From an uncultured Rhodanobacteraceae bacterium (GTDB taxonomy: Bacteria; Pseudomonadota; Gammaproteobacteria; Xanthomonadales; SZUA-5): 64,000 bases of DNA. Within the stretch, counting starts at the first letter, position 1. Every line of letters begins with the position of its first letter. The stretch lies in assembly GCA_937928755.1 (NCBI GenBank), contig CALEZI010000057.1, positions 59,817 to 123,816 of the forward strand. The letters run 5' to 3'. This document shows positions 53,066 to 60,474 of this stretch, one piece after another. Below the pieces are notes generated by a model. That model ran no database searches. It had not been told where the DNA came from and worked only from the letters and a program-made list of their open reading frames with translations. Made by a program: the position numbers and the translations under genes.

Positions 53066-55102
53066 TCAGTTCGGCAGCTTGAAGTCAGCTACCGAGCGTC
53101 GCAAATCCGCAGCGAGCTGCGCCAGATTTCCAATGGACTCAGCCGTCTGGCTGGCACCCACGGAAGTCTGGGTGGTGATTTCCTGAATGACGTTCATGGT
53201 CGCCGAAATATTGGTCGCCGCAGCCGACTGCTGTCGCGCTGCCTGCGAGATGTTCTGAATCAGGTCGGCGAGGTCGTTCGACACTTTTTCGATCTCGCCC
53301 AGCGCCAGACCCGCGTCCTCGGCCAGTCGCGCACCGGCGACCACTTCGGCGGTGGTCTGTTCCATCGAACTCACCGCTTCGTTGGTGTCGGATTGAATCG
53401 TCTGCACCAGCGTCTCGATTCGCTTGGTGGCGTTGGAAGCGCGTTCTGCGAGTCGCTGCACTTCGTCGGCCACGACCGCAAATCCGCGACCCGCTTCACC
53501 CGCGGATGCTGCTTGAATGGCGGCGTTCAGCGCGAGAATGTTGGTCTGCTCGGCGATGTCGTTGATCAGTTCGACGATCGATCCGATTTCCTGCGACGAT
53601 TCGCCCAGGCGCTTGATGCGCTTTGCGGTTTCCTGAATCTGGTCGCGAATGTTGTCCATGCCCTGAATCGTCTGGCGCACGATCGCCGCGCCCTTGCCGG
53701 CGATCTGCACTGAGCGTTGCGCCACGTCGGCGCTCTCGGCCGAGTTACGCGATACCTCGTCGATCGAAACCGCGATTTCGTTGATCGCAGCCGATGCCGA
53801 GGTGATCTGCTGCGCCTGATGCTCGGCGGCTTCTGCGAGGTGCATCGCCGTTGCCTGGGTTTCCTGGGCGGCGGCGGCCACTTGCACGGCGGTCTCGTTG
53901 ATGGTCGTCACCAGGCTGCGCAGTGCTTCTACCGCGAAGTTGATGGAGTCCGCGATCGCGCCGGTGATGTCTTCGGTCACCGTTGCCTTTACCGTCAGGT
54001 CGCCTTCTGCCAACGATCCCATTTCGTCGAGGAGGCGCAAAATGGCCTCTTGGTTGCGCTGGTTCAGGTCGGCCGTGATCTTGTAACGACGAGCCTGGTC
54101 GCGGTAGATCAAGATCGCCAACAGAATCAGTGCCAGGGCTGCCAGCGCGCCGGATGCGATCGCAGCGGTCAGCGACGGGAAGGCGCGACGACCGGCCTGT
54201 TCGGCGTATTCGACCGAGAGCTGCTCGGCGTCTTCCAGCAGTTGCTCCGAATCCAGCGAAACGGTATCGGCAGCTTCACGCACGTCGATCAAGTCGATGG
54301 CGCCGGTGGTGATGCTCTCCACGTACTGACCGAGTTCCTGGAAAATGCTGTAGATCTCGTCGAGCACGCGGCGCGCTTCGGGTACCGCGATGGCACGGAT
54401 GCCCTGCTCGTCGCTGCCATTCTGCAGCGCATCGAGAATCTGGCCGAACACCGCGGCGTCGCGGTTGAAGCCGTCGGCGGCGGTGGAGGCAGTCTGGCCA
54501 CCCTGCAGCACTTCATTCAGTCGACGCAACATGCGGTCGGCGAGCGTCACCTGGCGACCGGCGACATACACCTGATCCTGCGGCGCTCCGCGATTTGCGA
54601 GCAACTGGGTGATCTCGTCCGAGCGCGCCTGCAGCAGCGGAATCTTGTCCTGGAATTCGGTCGCAGTGGCGTTCAGGTCCTCGACCACGTCGCGTCGCGC
54701 CAGAATCACGTCGGCGGCCTGCTGAATCGGCGCCCAGGTATCCTGCACGGCGGTCAGCGCGACTTTGACCTCGGGGTTCTTGTCGATCGACGGCACCCCT
54801 TCGTCCGGGGCGCCCAGTTCGAGCTTTCGCAAGTGCGACTGGATGATGCCTTTGGTCTCCGACAGTTCGTCGAAAGCCTCGGCCTGCCCGCCGGCCGCCT
54901 GGGCCGCGAACTTCGCCAGCTGCTGCGAATAGACGCGGATGTCCGTCGCCAGACCGATTGCAGATCGGTCCTCGTTGTTGTTCACGTTCGCGAAGAAGAA
55001 GTTCGCGATAAGGCCCACCAGACCGACCAGCAACACCACCACCAGGATGGCGAGCATGGTCGAGCTTTCGCGCTGTTGGATTCCGCCGGCTGCCGCACTC
55101 AT
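53066..55102 (-). CDS. pilJ: Methyl-accepting chemoreceptor PilJ
   Basis: A 678-residue receptor, close to PilJ (682 in P. aeruginosa). Transmembrane helices lie at about 16-40 and 308-332, with a PilJ-type helical periplasmic domain between. HAMP is about 335-390, and the signalling domain has its tip at IVELINDIAEQTNILALNAA, followed by GEAGRGFAVVADEVQRLAERAS. Gln/Glu residues in the methylation helices are present. It senses pilus-related or surface cues and signals through PilI/ChpC to ChpA. It is 48 nt after pilI and 111 nt before chpA. Confidence 0.96.
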   Translation of the reverse strand: MSAAAGGIQQRESSTMLAILVVVLLVGLVGLIANFFFANVNNNEDRSAIGLATDIRVYSQQLAKFAAQAAGGQAEAFDELSETKGIIQSHLRKLELGAPDEGVPSIDKNPEVKVALTAVQDTWAPIQQAADVILARRDVVEDLNATATEFQDKIPLLQARSDEITQLLANRGAPQDQVYVAGRQVTLADRMLRRLNEVLQGGQTASTAADGFNRDAAVFGQILDALQNGSDEQGIRAIAVPEARRVLDEIYSIFQELGQYVESITTGAIDLIDVREAADTVSLDSEQLLEDAEQLSVEYAEQAGRRAFPSLTAAIASGALAALALILLAILIYRDQARRYKITADLNQRNQEAILRLLDEMGSLAEGDLTVKATVTEDITGAIADSINFAVEALRSLVTTINETAVQVAAAAQETQATAMHLAEAAEHQAQQITSASAAINEIAVSIDEVSRNSAESADVAQRSVQIAGKGAAIVRQTIQGMDNIRDQIQETAKRIKRLGESSQEIGSIVELINDIAEQTNILALNAAIQAASAGEAGRGFAVVADEVQRLAERASNATKRIETLVQTIQSDTNEAVSSMEQTTAEVVAGARLAEDAGLALGEIEKVSNDLADLIQNISQAARQQSAAATNISATMNVIQEITTQTSVGASQTAESIGNLAQLAADLRRSVADFKLPN

Positions 55103-55150
55103 CGCTCTATAACCCCCACTGTCGTCCCGTAACCCCGATTGTCGGCCCGA

Positions 55151-55705
55151 TCAGGCCGCCGCCTGCATGAAATCCGGCGCTCTCATGAGCGAATTCATGC
55201 TGAAAACCCCCCAACTGGACTGCCCCTGACGGTATTCGCTTTCCAGAAAGCGGCTTACCGGCGAGTCCGCGTAGACCTCGATGTCGCGCATGTTTTCTTC
55301 GACGAAGCTGCGCTGACCGAGAACCTCGTCGACCACCAGCCCCACGCTACCACTGGCAAGCTTCACCACAAGCACGCGTGTACGTTCGTTCACGCGGAAC
55401 GGCTCGCCCTCGAGGAAACCGCGCAGGTGCACAACGGTGACCAAGTTGCCGCGCACGTTGGCGATGCCGAGCATCCACGCCTTGGTTCCCGGCACCGCGG
55501 TGATCTGCGGGAACATCAGGATCTCGTTCACTTCCGAAATGTCGCTGACCAGGAAGGCATCGCCGAGCCGATAGGCAATTGCGCGCCACAAGCCCGGCGC
55601 ATCCAACTGTTCGGGCAGGCCGGCGACGTGAGCGAGGCTGCGTCGCTCGTAGTCGAGCAGGATCTCGAATGGATTCAGCGCCGGATTCTCGGGCAAGTCG
55701 ACCAT
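55151..55705 (-). CDS. pilI: CheW-like adaptor PilI
   Basis: A 184-residue CheW-domain protein. Key segments are AHVAGLPEQ, FLVSDISEVNEILMFPQITAVPGTKAWMLGIANVRGNLVTVVHLRGFL and NERTRVLVVKLASGSVGLVVDEVLG, the two beta barrels of CheW. It links PilJ to ChpA. The ATG at 55705 is preceded by GAGGAAA at a normal distance. It follows pilH after 10 nt and is followed by pilJ after 48 nt. Confidence 0.95.
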   Translation of the reverse strand: MVDLPENPALNPFEILLDYERRSLAHVAGLPEQLDAPGLWRAIAYRLGDAFLVSDISEVNEILMFPQITAVPGTKAWMLGIANVRGNLVTVVHLRGFLEGEPFRVNERTRVLVVKLASGSVGLVVDEVLGQRSFVEENMRDIEVYADSPVSRFLESEYRQGQSSWGVFSMNSLMRAPDFMQAAA

Positions 55706-55715
55706 CGATGTTTCC

Positions 55716-56084
55716 TCAGGATGGCTTCAGCAGTGCCTGGATCCGCGCGATGAGGTCGCGTTCTCCGGGCGGTTTGGCTATGAAGTCCTTGGCGCCCTGG
55801 CGCATGCCCCAGATGCGGTCGGTTTCCATGTTCTTGGTAGTGACGATGATCACCGGTATCGACGAGGTTTGCGGGTCGCGACTGAGCGTGCGCGTCGCCT
55901 GGAACCCATTGGTGCCGGGCATGATGACGTCCATCAGGATGAGATCGGGCTGCTCTTGCCGGGCGCGCGCAATGCCTTCTTCGGCACTCGATGCAGTGAG
56001 CGTCTGGAAGCCCGCCCGCTCGAGCATGCCGCTGAGAACACGGACGTCGGTGGGTGAATCATCGACGATCAGGATTCGTGCCAT
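55716..56084 (-). CDS. pilH: Twitching response regulator PilH
   Basis: A 122-residue single receiver domain. The N-terminal ILIVDDSPTD supplies the acidic pair, the phospho-acceptor Asp is in LILMDVIMPGTNGF (about D52), and the C-terminal VTTKNM...FIAKPP has the conserved Thr and Lys. No output domain is present. In relatives PilH acts in pilus retraction and as a phosphate sink for ChpA. The ATG at 56084 is chosen over the open frame to 56165 as it gives the canonical length and follows a GGGGG-rich site. Its start is 25 nt after pilG. Confidence 0.96.
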   Translation of the reverse strand: MARILIVDDSPTDVRVLSGMLERAGFQTLTASSAEEGIARARQEQPDLILMDVIMPGTNGFQATRTLSRDPQTSSIPVIIVTTKNMETDRIWGMRQGAKDFIAKPPGERDLIARIQALLKPS

Positions 56085-56109
56085 GCGGACCCCCCGGTCT
56101 GCCTTTGCG

Positions 56110-56538
56110 CTACGAATGCAACGGCGCGGGATTCCTGGCGTCGACATAACGTCGAATGGCGCCAAGCAGTTCCTCGCGCGTAAACGGTTTGGTCAGGTAC
56201 TGTTCGGAGCCGACGATGCGTCCACGTGCCTTGTCGAACAAGCCATCCTTGCTCGACAACATGATCACCGGCGTGGCTTTGAAAATCTGGTTGTTCTTGA
56301 TCAGCGCGCAAGTCTGGTAGCCATCCAGGCGCGGCATCATGATGTCGACAAAAATGATGTGCGGCTGGTGGTCGGAGATCTTGGCCAGCGCCTCGAATCC
56401 GTCGATCGCCGTGACGACGTCGCAGCCTTCTTTTTTCAACAGCGTTTCCGCGGTGCGCCGGATGGTCTTGCTGTCGTCGATGACCATCACGCGCAGTCCG
56501 GCGAGGCTCCCCTTGTTCTGTGTGTCGTCCACTGCCAC
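56110..56538 (-). CDS. pilG: Twitching response regulator PilG
   Basis: A 142-residue single receiver domain. VMVIDDSKTIRRTAETLL is the usual PilG N-terminus, IIFVDIMMPRLDGYQTCALIKNN carries the acceptor Asp (about 65), and YLTKPFTREELLGAI ends the fold. PilG stimulates pilus extension through the FimS/PilB branch in relatives. The first GTG at 56538 has GGAG directly against it, so the second GTG at 56532, 5 nt after GGAGG, may be the true start. It is the first gene of the Pil-Chp operon. Confidence 0.96.
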   Translation of the reverse strand: MAVDDTQNKGSLAGLRVMVIDDSKTIRRTAETLLKKEGCDVVTAIDGFEALAKISDHQPHIIFVDIMMPRLDGYQTCALIKNNQIFKATPVIMLSSKDGLFDKARGRIVGSEQYLTKPFTREELLGAIRRYVDARNPAPLHS

Positions 56539-56864
56539 CTCCGCCTCATAGTGTCGTCAGCGCGACGCGGTATGCCCTGCGCCGGCGTTCGCCTGCTGAT
56601 CCGCAACCCGCGTCGCCACCCTTCCCAGGCGGTGTCGCGAGGACTCCCCGAAAAGCTCTTTAGCCAAGCCTCCACCGAATGTCAAGATTACGTTGCAAGT
56701 GTTTGTGCTTGCTCAATTCCGCACACTTGCTCGGCGACCGATGATGCGGTGGATACCGTCCACGATACAGGGGATTTTGCACCTGCGCAGGCATAATAGG
56801 CGAGCCCCCCCGACCTATAGGGTCCGCGGGGGCCATAATCCACTACGTTTCAAGGAGTTGGCGC
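56539..56864. other. Divergent regulatory region between pilG and gshB
   Basis: This 326-nt spacer drives pilG to the left and gshB to the right. It holds the pilG promoter candidate (56658-56686). Toward gshB it has two CATAAT sequences (56792-56797 and 56834-56839) without a good -35, and a GC-rich hairpin between them (GCCCCC / GGGGGC arms, about 56804-56833). An AGGAG lies about 8 nt before the gshB start. No small gene was seen. Confidence 0.55.
56658..56686 (-). promoter_or_regulatory. Sigma-70 promoter of the pilG operon
   Basis: Read on the minus strand: a perfect -35 TTGACA (56681-56686), a 17-nt spacer, and a -10 TAAAGA (56658-56663) that matches the consensus at three positions. 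Transcription would start near 56650, leaving about 110 nt of untranslated leader before pilG. Confidence 0.55.
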
Positions 56865-57812
56865 ATGTTACGCCGTCTCGCGGTGCTGATGGACCCGATC
56901 CAGAAGCTTAAAATTCACAAGGACACGACCTTTGCCATGTTGCTGGAAGCACAGCGGCGTGGGCATGAGGTGCATGTCTGCGAACAGCGCGACATCGGGC
57001 TGCGCGATGGACGGGCCTGGCTTCGCACCCGCAGGACCCTGGTCAAGGACGATCCCGCGGGTTGGTACGAGCAGGGCGAGCCGTGGGTTCACGACGCCGC
57101 CGAGTTCGATTGGATCCTGCTGCGCAAGGATCCACCATTCGACGGCGAGTACCTCTACGACACGCAGATCCTGGAGCGCGCCGAGGCCCAGGGCGCGATC
57201 GTCGTGAACCGCCCGTCCGCCCTGCGCGACGCCAACGAGAAGCTGTTCACCGCGCTGTTCCCGCAGTGCTGTCCGCCGACCCTGGTGTCGCGGGTGCCCG
57301 CCGATCTGCGCGAATTCGTCGCCGCGCACGGGGCCTCGGTGGTCAAGGTGCTGGACTCGATGGGCGGAACCACGATCTTCCGGGTCGCCATCGACGATCC
57401 CAATCTCAACGTGATATTCGAAACCGTGACCCACGAAGGAACCCGGGCGGCGTTGATCCAACGCTACATTCCGCAGATCAGCGAAGGCGACAAACGCATT
57501 CTGGTGATCGACGGCGAGCCGGTTCCCTACGCTCTGGCGCGCGTCCCGAAAGCGGGGGAATTCCGCGGTAACCTGGCGCGCGGCGGCAGTGGTCGCGGTC
57601 AGCCGCTGAGCGAGCGCGATCGCTGGATCTGCGCAGAAGTCGGTCCCGAATTGCGTCGTCGCGGCCTGCTGTTCGTCGGCCTCGATGTCATCGGCGATTA
57701 TTTGACCGAAATCAACGTCACCTCGCCGACCTGCGTCCGCGAGCTCGATGCGCAGTTCGGCCTGAACATCGCCGGCTTGTTGTTCGACCGGCTCGAGGCC
57801 ATGGCGTCGTGA
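56865..57812 (+). CDS. gshB: Glutathione synthetase
   Basis: A 315-residue ATP-grasp ligase, the normal GshB length. Signatures: the N-terminal MDPIQKLKIHKDTTFAML, DWILLRKDPPFDGEYLYDT, VKVLDSMGGTTIFR in the ATP-grasp core, GEFRGNLARGGSGRG for the flexible loop, and TEINVTSPTC near the C-terminus. It joins gamma-glutamylcysteine and glycine. Start ATG 56865 follows AGGAG. It is divergent from pilG and overlaps the TonB-family gene by 4 nt (57809-57812), the arrangement I recall around pilG in Pseudomonas. Confidence 0.98.
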   Translation: MLRRLAVLMDPIQKLKIHKDTTFAMLLEAQRRGHEVHVCEQRDIGLRDGRAWLRTRRTLVKDDPAGWYEQGEPWVHDAAEFDWILLRKDPPFDGEYLYDTQILERAEAQGAIVVNRPSALRDANEKLFTALFPQCCPPTLVSRVPADLREFVAAHGASVVKVLDSMGGTTIFRVAIDDPNLNVIFETVTHEGTRAALIQRYIPQISEGDKRILVIDGEPVPYALARVPKAGEFRGNLARGGSGRGQPLSERDRWICAEVGPELRRRGLLFVGLDVIGDYLTEINVTSPTCVRELDAQFGLNIAGLLFDRLEAMAS

Positions 57813-58675
57813 GCGAGCTGCCGATCGAGACTGGCGACCGCTTGTCGATGACGCTGCTGTTCGCCACCGTGATCCACGCGGTGGTGATCTTCGGCGTCGG
57901 CTTCACCGACGAGGACGGGCCGGGATCCGCACTGCCGGCGCTGGATGTCATCCTGGTCCAGTCGGCGACCCAGGAGGTTCCCGAAAAGGCCGACTTTCTG
58001 GCCAATGCAGCACAGACCGGCGGCGGCACCAGCGACGAAGCCAAGCGCCCGACGCAAGTATTTTCATCGCCGATACCGAAGCCGGACGACGGCATCGCAC
58101 CGATGCCGGTTCGCGCCAGCGCGCCCACGCCGACACCGGCCGAGGCCGCGCCTGCCCCAGTACTCACCCAAGACCAGTCCACGCTCAAGGTCACGCCGGA
58201 GCCGCCCCGCGAGGAGAGCCAGCCACGCGAGTTGCCGCGCGACGAGAAACTGGTCGAACGCAGCATGCAGATGGCGCGACTGGCATCCGAACTCGACCGC
58301 CAGGCGCAGGAATACGCCAAGCGCCCCAAGCGCAAGTTCATTTCCGCAAACACCCGCGAGTACGCCTATGCCAATTACATGGCTGCGTGGGTGGCGCGCG
58401 TCGAGCGCGTCGGCAATCTCAACTACCCGGACGAGGCGCGTCGACGCAATCTCGACGGCAGTCTGGTGCTCACCGTCGCCATCAACAAGAACGGCAGCCT
58501 CGAGCGCATCGACATCATCCGCTCATCGGGTCATCAGGTGCTGGACGACGCCGCGCAGCGCATCGTCGAACTGTCGGCCCCGTTCTCACCGGTGCCACGC
58601 GGCGGCGAGGAGATCGACATCCTGCACATCACCCGGACATGGCAGTTCGTGGCGGGGGATGTGACGATGAAGTGA
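57809..58675 (+). CDS. TonB-family energy transducer
   Basis: A 288-residue protein. A cytoplasmic N-terminus is followed by one transmembrane helix (about 13-34, MTLLFATVIHAVVIFGVGF). A Pro/Ala-rich periplasmic spacer (about 75-160) leads to a C-terminal TonB domain (about 190-285: NLNYPDEARRRNLDGSLVLTV, NGSLERIDIIRSSGHQVLDDAA). It would couple the proton motive force to outer-membrane receptors, although a single-helix protein without exbB/exbD alongside needs those from elsewhere. The start is a GTG overlapping the gshB stop. The gene ends next to a long inverted repeat (58685-58820). Confidence 0.9.
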   Translation: MSELPIETGDRLSMTLLFATVIHAVVIFGVGFTDEDGPGSALPALDVILVQSATQEVPEKADFLANAAQTGGGTSDEAKRPTQVFSSPIPKPDDGIAPMPVRASAPTPTPAEAAPAPVLTQDQSTLKVTPEPPREESQPRELPRDEKLVERSMQMARLASELDRQAQEYAKRPKRKFISANTREYAYANYMAAWVARVERVGNLNYPDEARRRNLDGSLVLTVAINKNGSLERIDIIRSSGHQVLDDAAQRIVELSAPFSPVPRGGEEIDILHITRTWQFVAGDVTMK

Positions 58676-58684
58676 GTGGCGAAG

Positions 58685-58820
58685 CAGTGAGTAGTGAGTA
58701 GTGAGTAGTGAGTAACACCCGGAGAGCCGCTGGCTTCTCGCTGGCTCGCGCGGTCTGATCGGCACGTCACTGTGAGCCAATGCCGGTTTTTACTCACTAT
58801 TCACCACTCACTATTCACTG
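58685..58820. repeat. Inverted repeat with 30-bp arms and AGTGAGT tandem units
   Basis: The left arm 58685-58714 consists of tandem GTAGTGA units. The right arm 58791-58820 is its reverse complement with three mismatches, two of which would be G-U in RNA. About 76 nt lie between. The element occupies the space between the 3' ends of the TonB gene (58675) and the DUF1501 gene (58835), so it could act as a bidirectional stop or be a mobile-type intergenic repeat. TTTTT precedes the right arm. Confidence 0.75.
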
Positions 58821-58834
58821 ACCGAGCAGCGGGC

Positions 58835-60463
58835 CTACACAAACCCCAGATTCGAGCTCGAGAAGTTCGACAGATTCGGGAAGATCGTGTTGAGGTCAGA
58901 CGGACCAACACCCATCCAGCTGGCGAGTGTTGCGCCCATCTGGTCCAGTGCGGTGGTCGGGATCATCTGCCCGCGAGCGAAACAGTCGGGGCCGTTCAGG
59001 GTCTGATCCGGGAAGCTGCCGTAAAGGCGGGCATTGGTGGCGCTACCACCGTTGACGGCGCCGCCCATGACCATCTGCACGCCACCCCAGGCATGGTCGC
59101 TGCCGTCGCCGTTGGAGTTCAGCGTGCGCGCAAATTCGCTCATGGTGAAGGTAGTGACGCTGTTCTCGACGCCCATCTCGACCAGCGCCTGACAGAACGA
59201 ACCGAGCGCGCGCGAGATGCGCCTGAGCAGGCGCGGCTGGCCGTTGTCGGGCATCTGCGCCGCGTGGGTGTCGAATCCGCCAAGCGAGACAAAAAAGATG
59301 TTGCGGTTCTGTCCCAGCTGCGCGCGCATCTTGATCATCCGCGCCACCATCGCCAGCTGCTCGGCCAGCGAGTTGTTGCCGTCGGCCGCGAGGTTGTAGC
59401 CGGCCACTGCCTGATTGTCCGCCAGCGCGCGGAATGGCGTGGTCAGCAGCGACGGGTTCGGCGAGCCGGTCAGCTTCAGCGCCATCTGCCCGGCGAGATC
59501 CATCGCCCGTCGCATGGTCGCAGCGTGCTCGGTCTGGAAGGTGTTGCCGGCGGCGCCGAGCAGGCTGCAAAGGGCGGTCTCGCCGGCATTCAGGCCAGCC
59601 GTGGCGCAGGCACGGAAATTGTCCAGCGCGTTGGTACCCGAGCAGTTCGCGAAATTGGTGCCGACTATCGAACCCGGGAACGGGTTGCCACCGTTGGGGT
59701 CGCCGCAACTCGACATCTGGTAAGGCACCACCTGGGCGCCAACCTGGAAGCGGTTGCTGCCTGCGAAGGACACGTTCATCGGCATCGTCAGCAGCGGGCT
59801 GCTGCCAACGATCGGCGTGTTCTGCGAGAACAGCAGATCGGCGACCTGACCGCCCCAGCCGTAACGGAAATTCGGCGTCTCCTGGCCCTGGAACCACTGG
59901 TTGGTCTGGTCGTTGTGCGAATAGAGCTGCGGCGGCTTGGGCAGTGCCGGGTTGCTGTAGGTGGCCTTGGTCAGCGGTACCACCAGGGTGCCGACGTTGG
60001 CCAGCCATGCCACCTTGCCCTGATTGCTCAGCGACGCCAGGCCCGGCATCGCTGTCTGCGCGCCATTGTCATCGATCGAAGTCCAGTCGGCGCAGGCCGG
60101 ATGCAGGCCATAACTGTGACCAGCGGGCAGCGCGATGCCGTTGGGGCCACTCAGGTTGACCGGCAGCAAGCTCGCCTGGGCAATGCCAAGTGGACCATTG
60201 GTGCCGCTGTACACACCGCCACGGGCAGTCTGGTAAATGCCGTAGCGCGTGGCATCGGATGGGATCAGCCAGTTGTAGGAGTCGCTGCCGCCACCGAGGT
60301 ACACACAGACCAGTGCGCGATAATTGGGATCGCCCTGGGTAGCGGCCAGCGCCGATTGCATCAGGCGCAGTTGCGGGATCAACGACAGCGCCGAGCCGCC
60401 GGCCAGGGTGGCGCAGAAGTGCTTGAGGAACTCGCGGCGCTGTTCACGACGGATACGGGACAT
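58835..60463 (-). CDS. DUF1501 protein with Tat signal
   Basis: A 542-residue protein. The N-terminus RREQRREFLKHF followed by a hydrophobic stretch (about 16-40, ending ALAA) is a twin-arginine signal, so the folded protein is exported. DUF1501 features: LVCVYLGGGSDSYN early in the chain, an FFVSLGGFDTHAAQ segment and SEFARTLNSNGDGSDHAWGG, which resemble the alkaline-phosphatase/sulfatase-like core of the family. The biochemical role of DUF1501 is not established; it is normally paired with DUF1800 as here. It lies 11 nt after the DUF1800 gene and is convergent with the TonB gene. Confidence 0.92.
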   Translation of the reverse strand: MSRIRREQRREFLKHFCATLAGGSALSLIPQLRLMQSALAATQGDPNYRALVCVYLGGGSDSYNWLIPSDATRYGIYQTARGGVYSGTNGPLGIAQASLLPVNLSGPNGIALPAGHSYGLHPACADWTSIDDNGAQTAMPGLASLSNQGKVAWLANVGTLVVPLTKATYSNPALPKPPQLYSHNDQTNQWFQGQETPNFRYGWGGQVADLLFSQNTPIVGSSPLLTMPMNVSFAGSNRFQVGAQVVPYQMSSCGDPNGGNPFPGSIVGTNFANCSGTNALDNFRACATAGLNAGETALCSLLGAAGNTFQTEHAATMRRAMDLAGQMALKLTGSPNPSLLTTPFRALADNQAVAGYNLAADGNNSLAEQLAMVARMIKMRAQLGQNRNIFFVSLGGFDTHAAQMPDNGQPRLLRRISRALGSFCQALVEMGVENSVTTFTMSEFARTLNSNGDGSDHAWGGVQMVMGGAVNGGSATNARLYGSFPDQTLNGPDCFARGQMIPTTALDQMGATLASWMGVGPSDLNTIFPNLSNFSSSNLGFV

Positions 60464-60474
60464 GGCTTGGCTCC

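Noticed and set aside
50150..53713. A 1187-codon plus-strand open frame.
   Set aside because: It is antisense to chpA and pilJ; long open antisense frames are expected at this GC content.
55103..55150. Two imperfect about-20-nt direct repeats before pilJ.
   Set aside because: Only about half of the positions match and no site type is suggested; probably chance or a decayed duplication.
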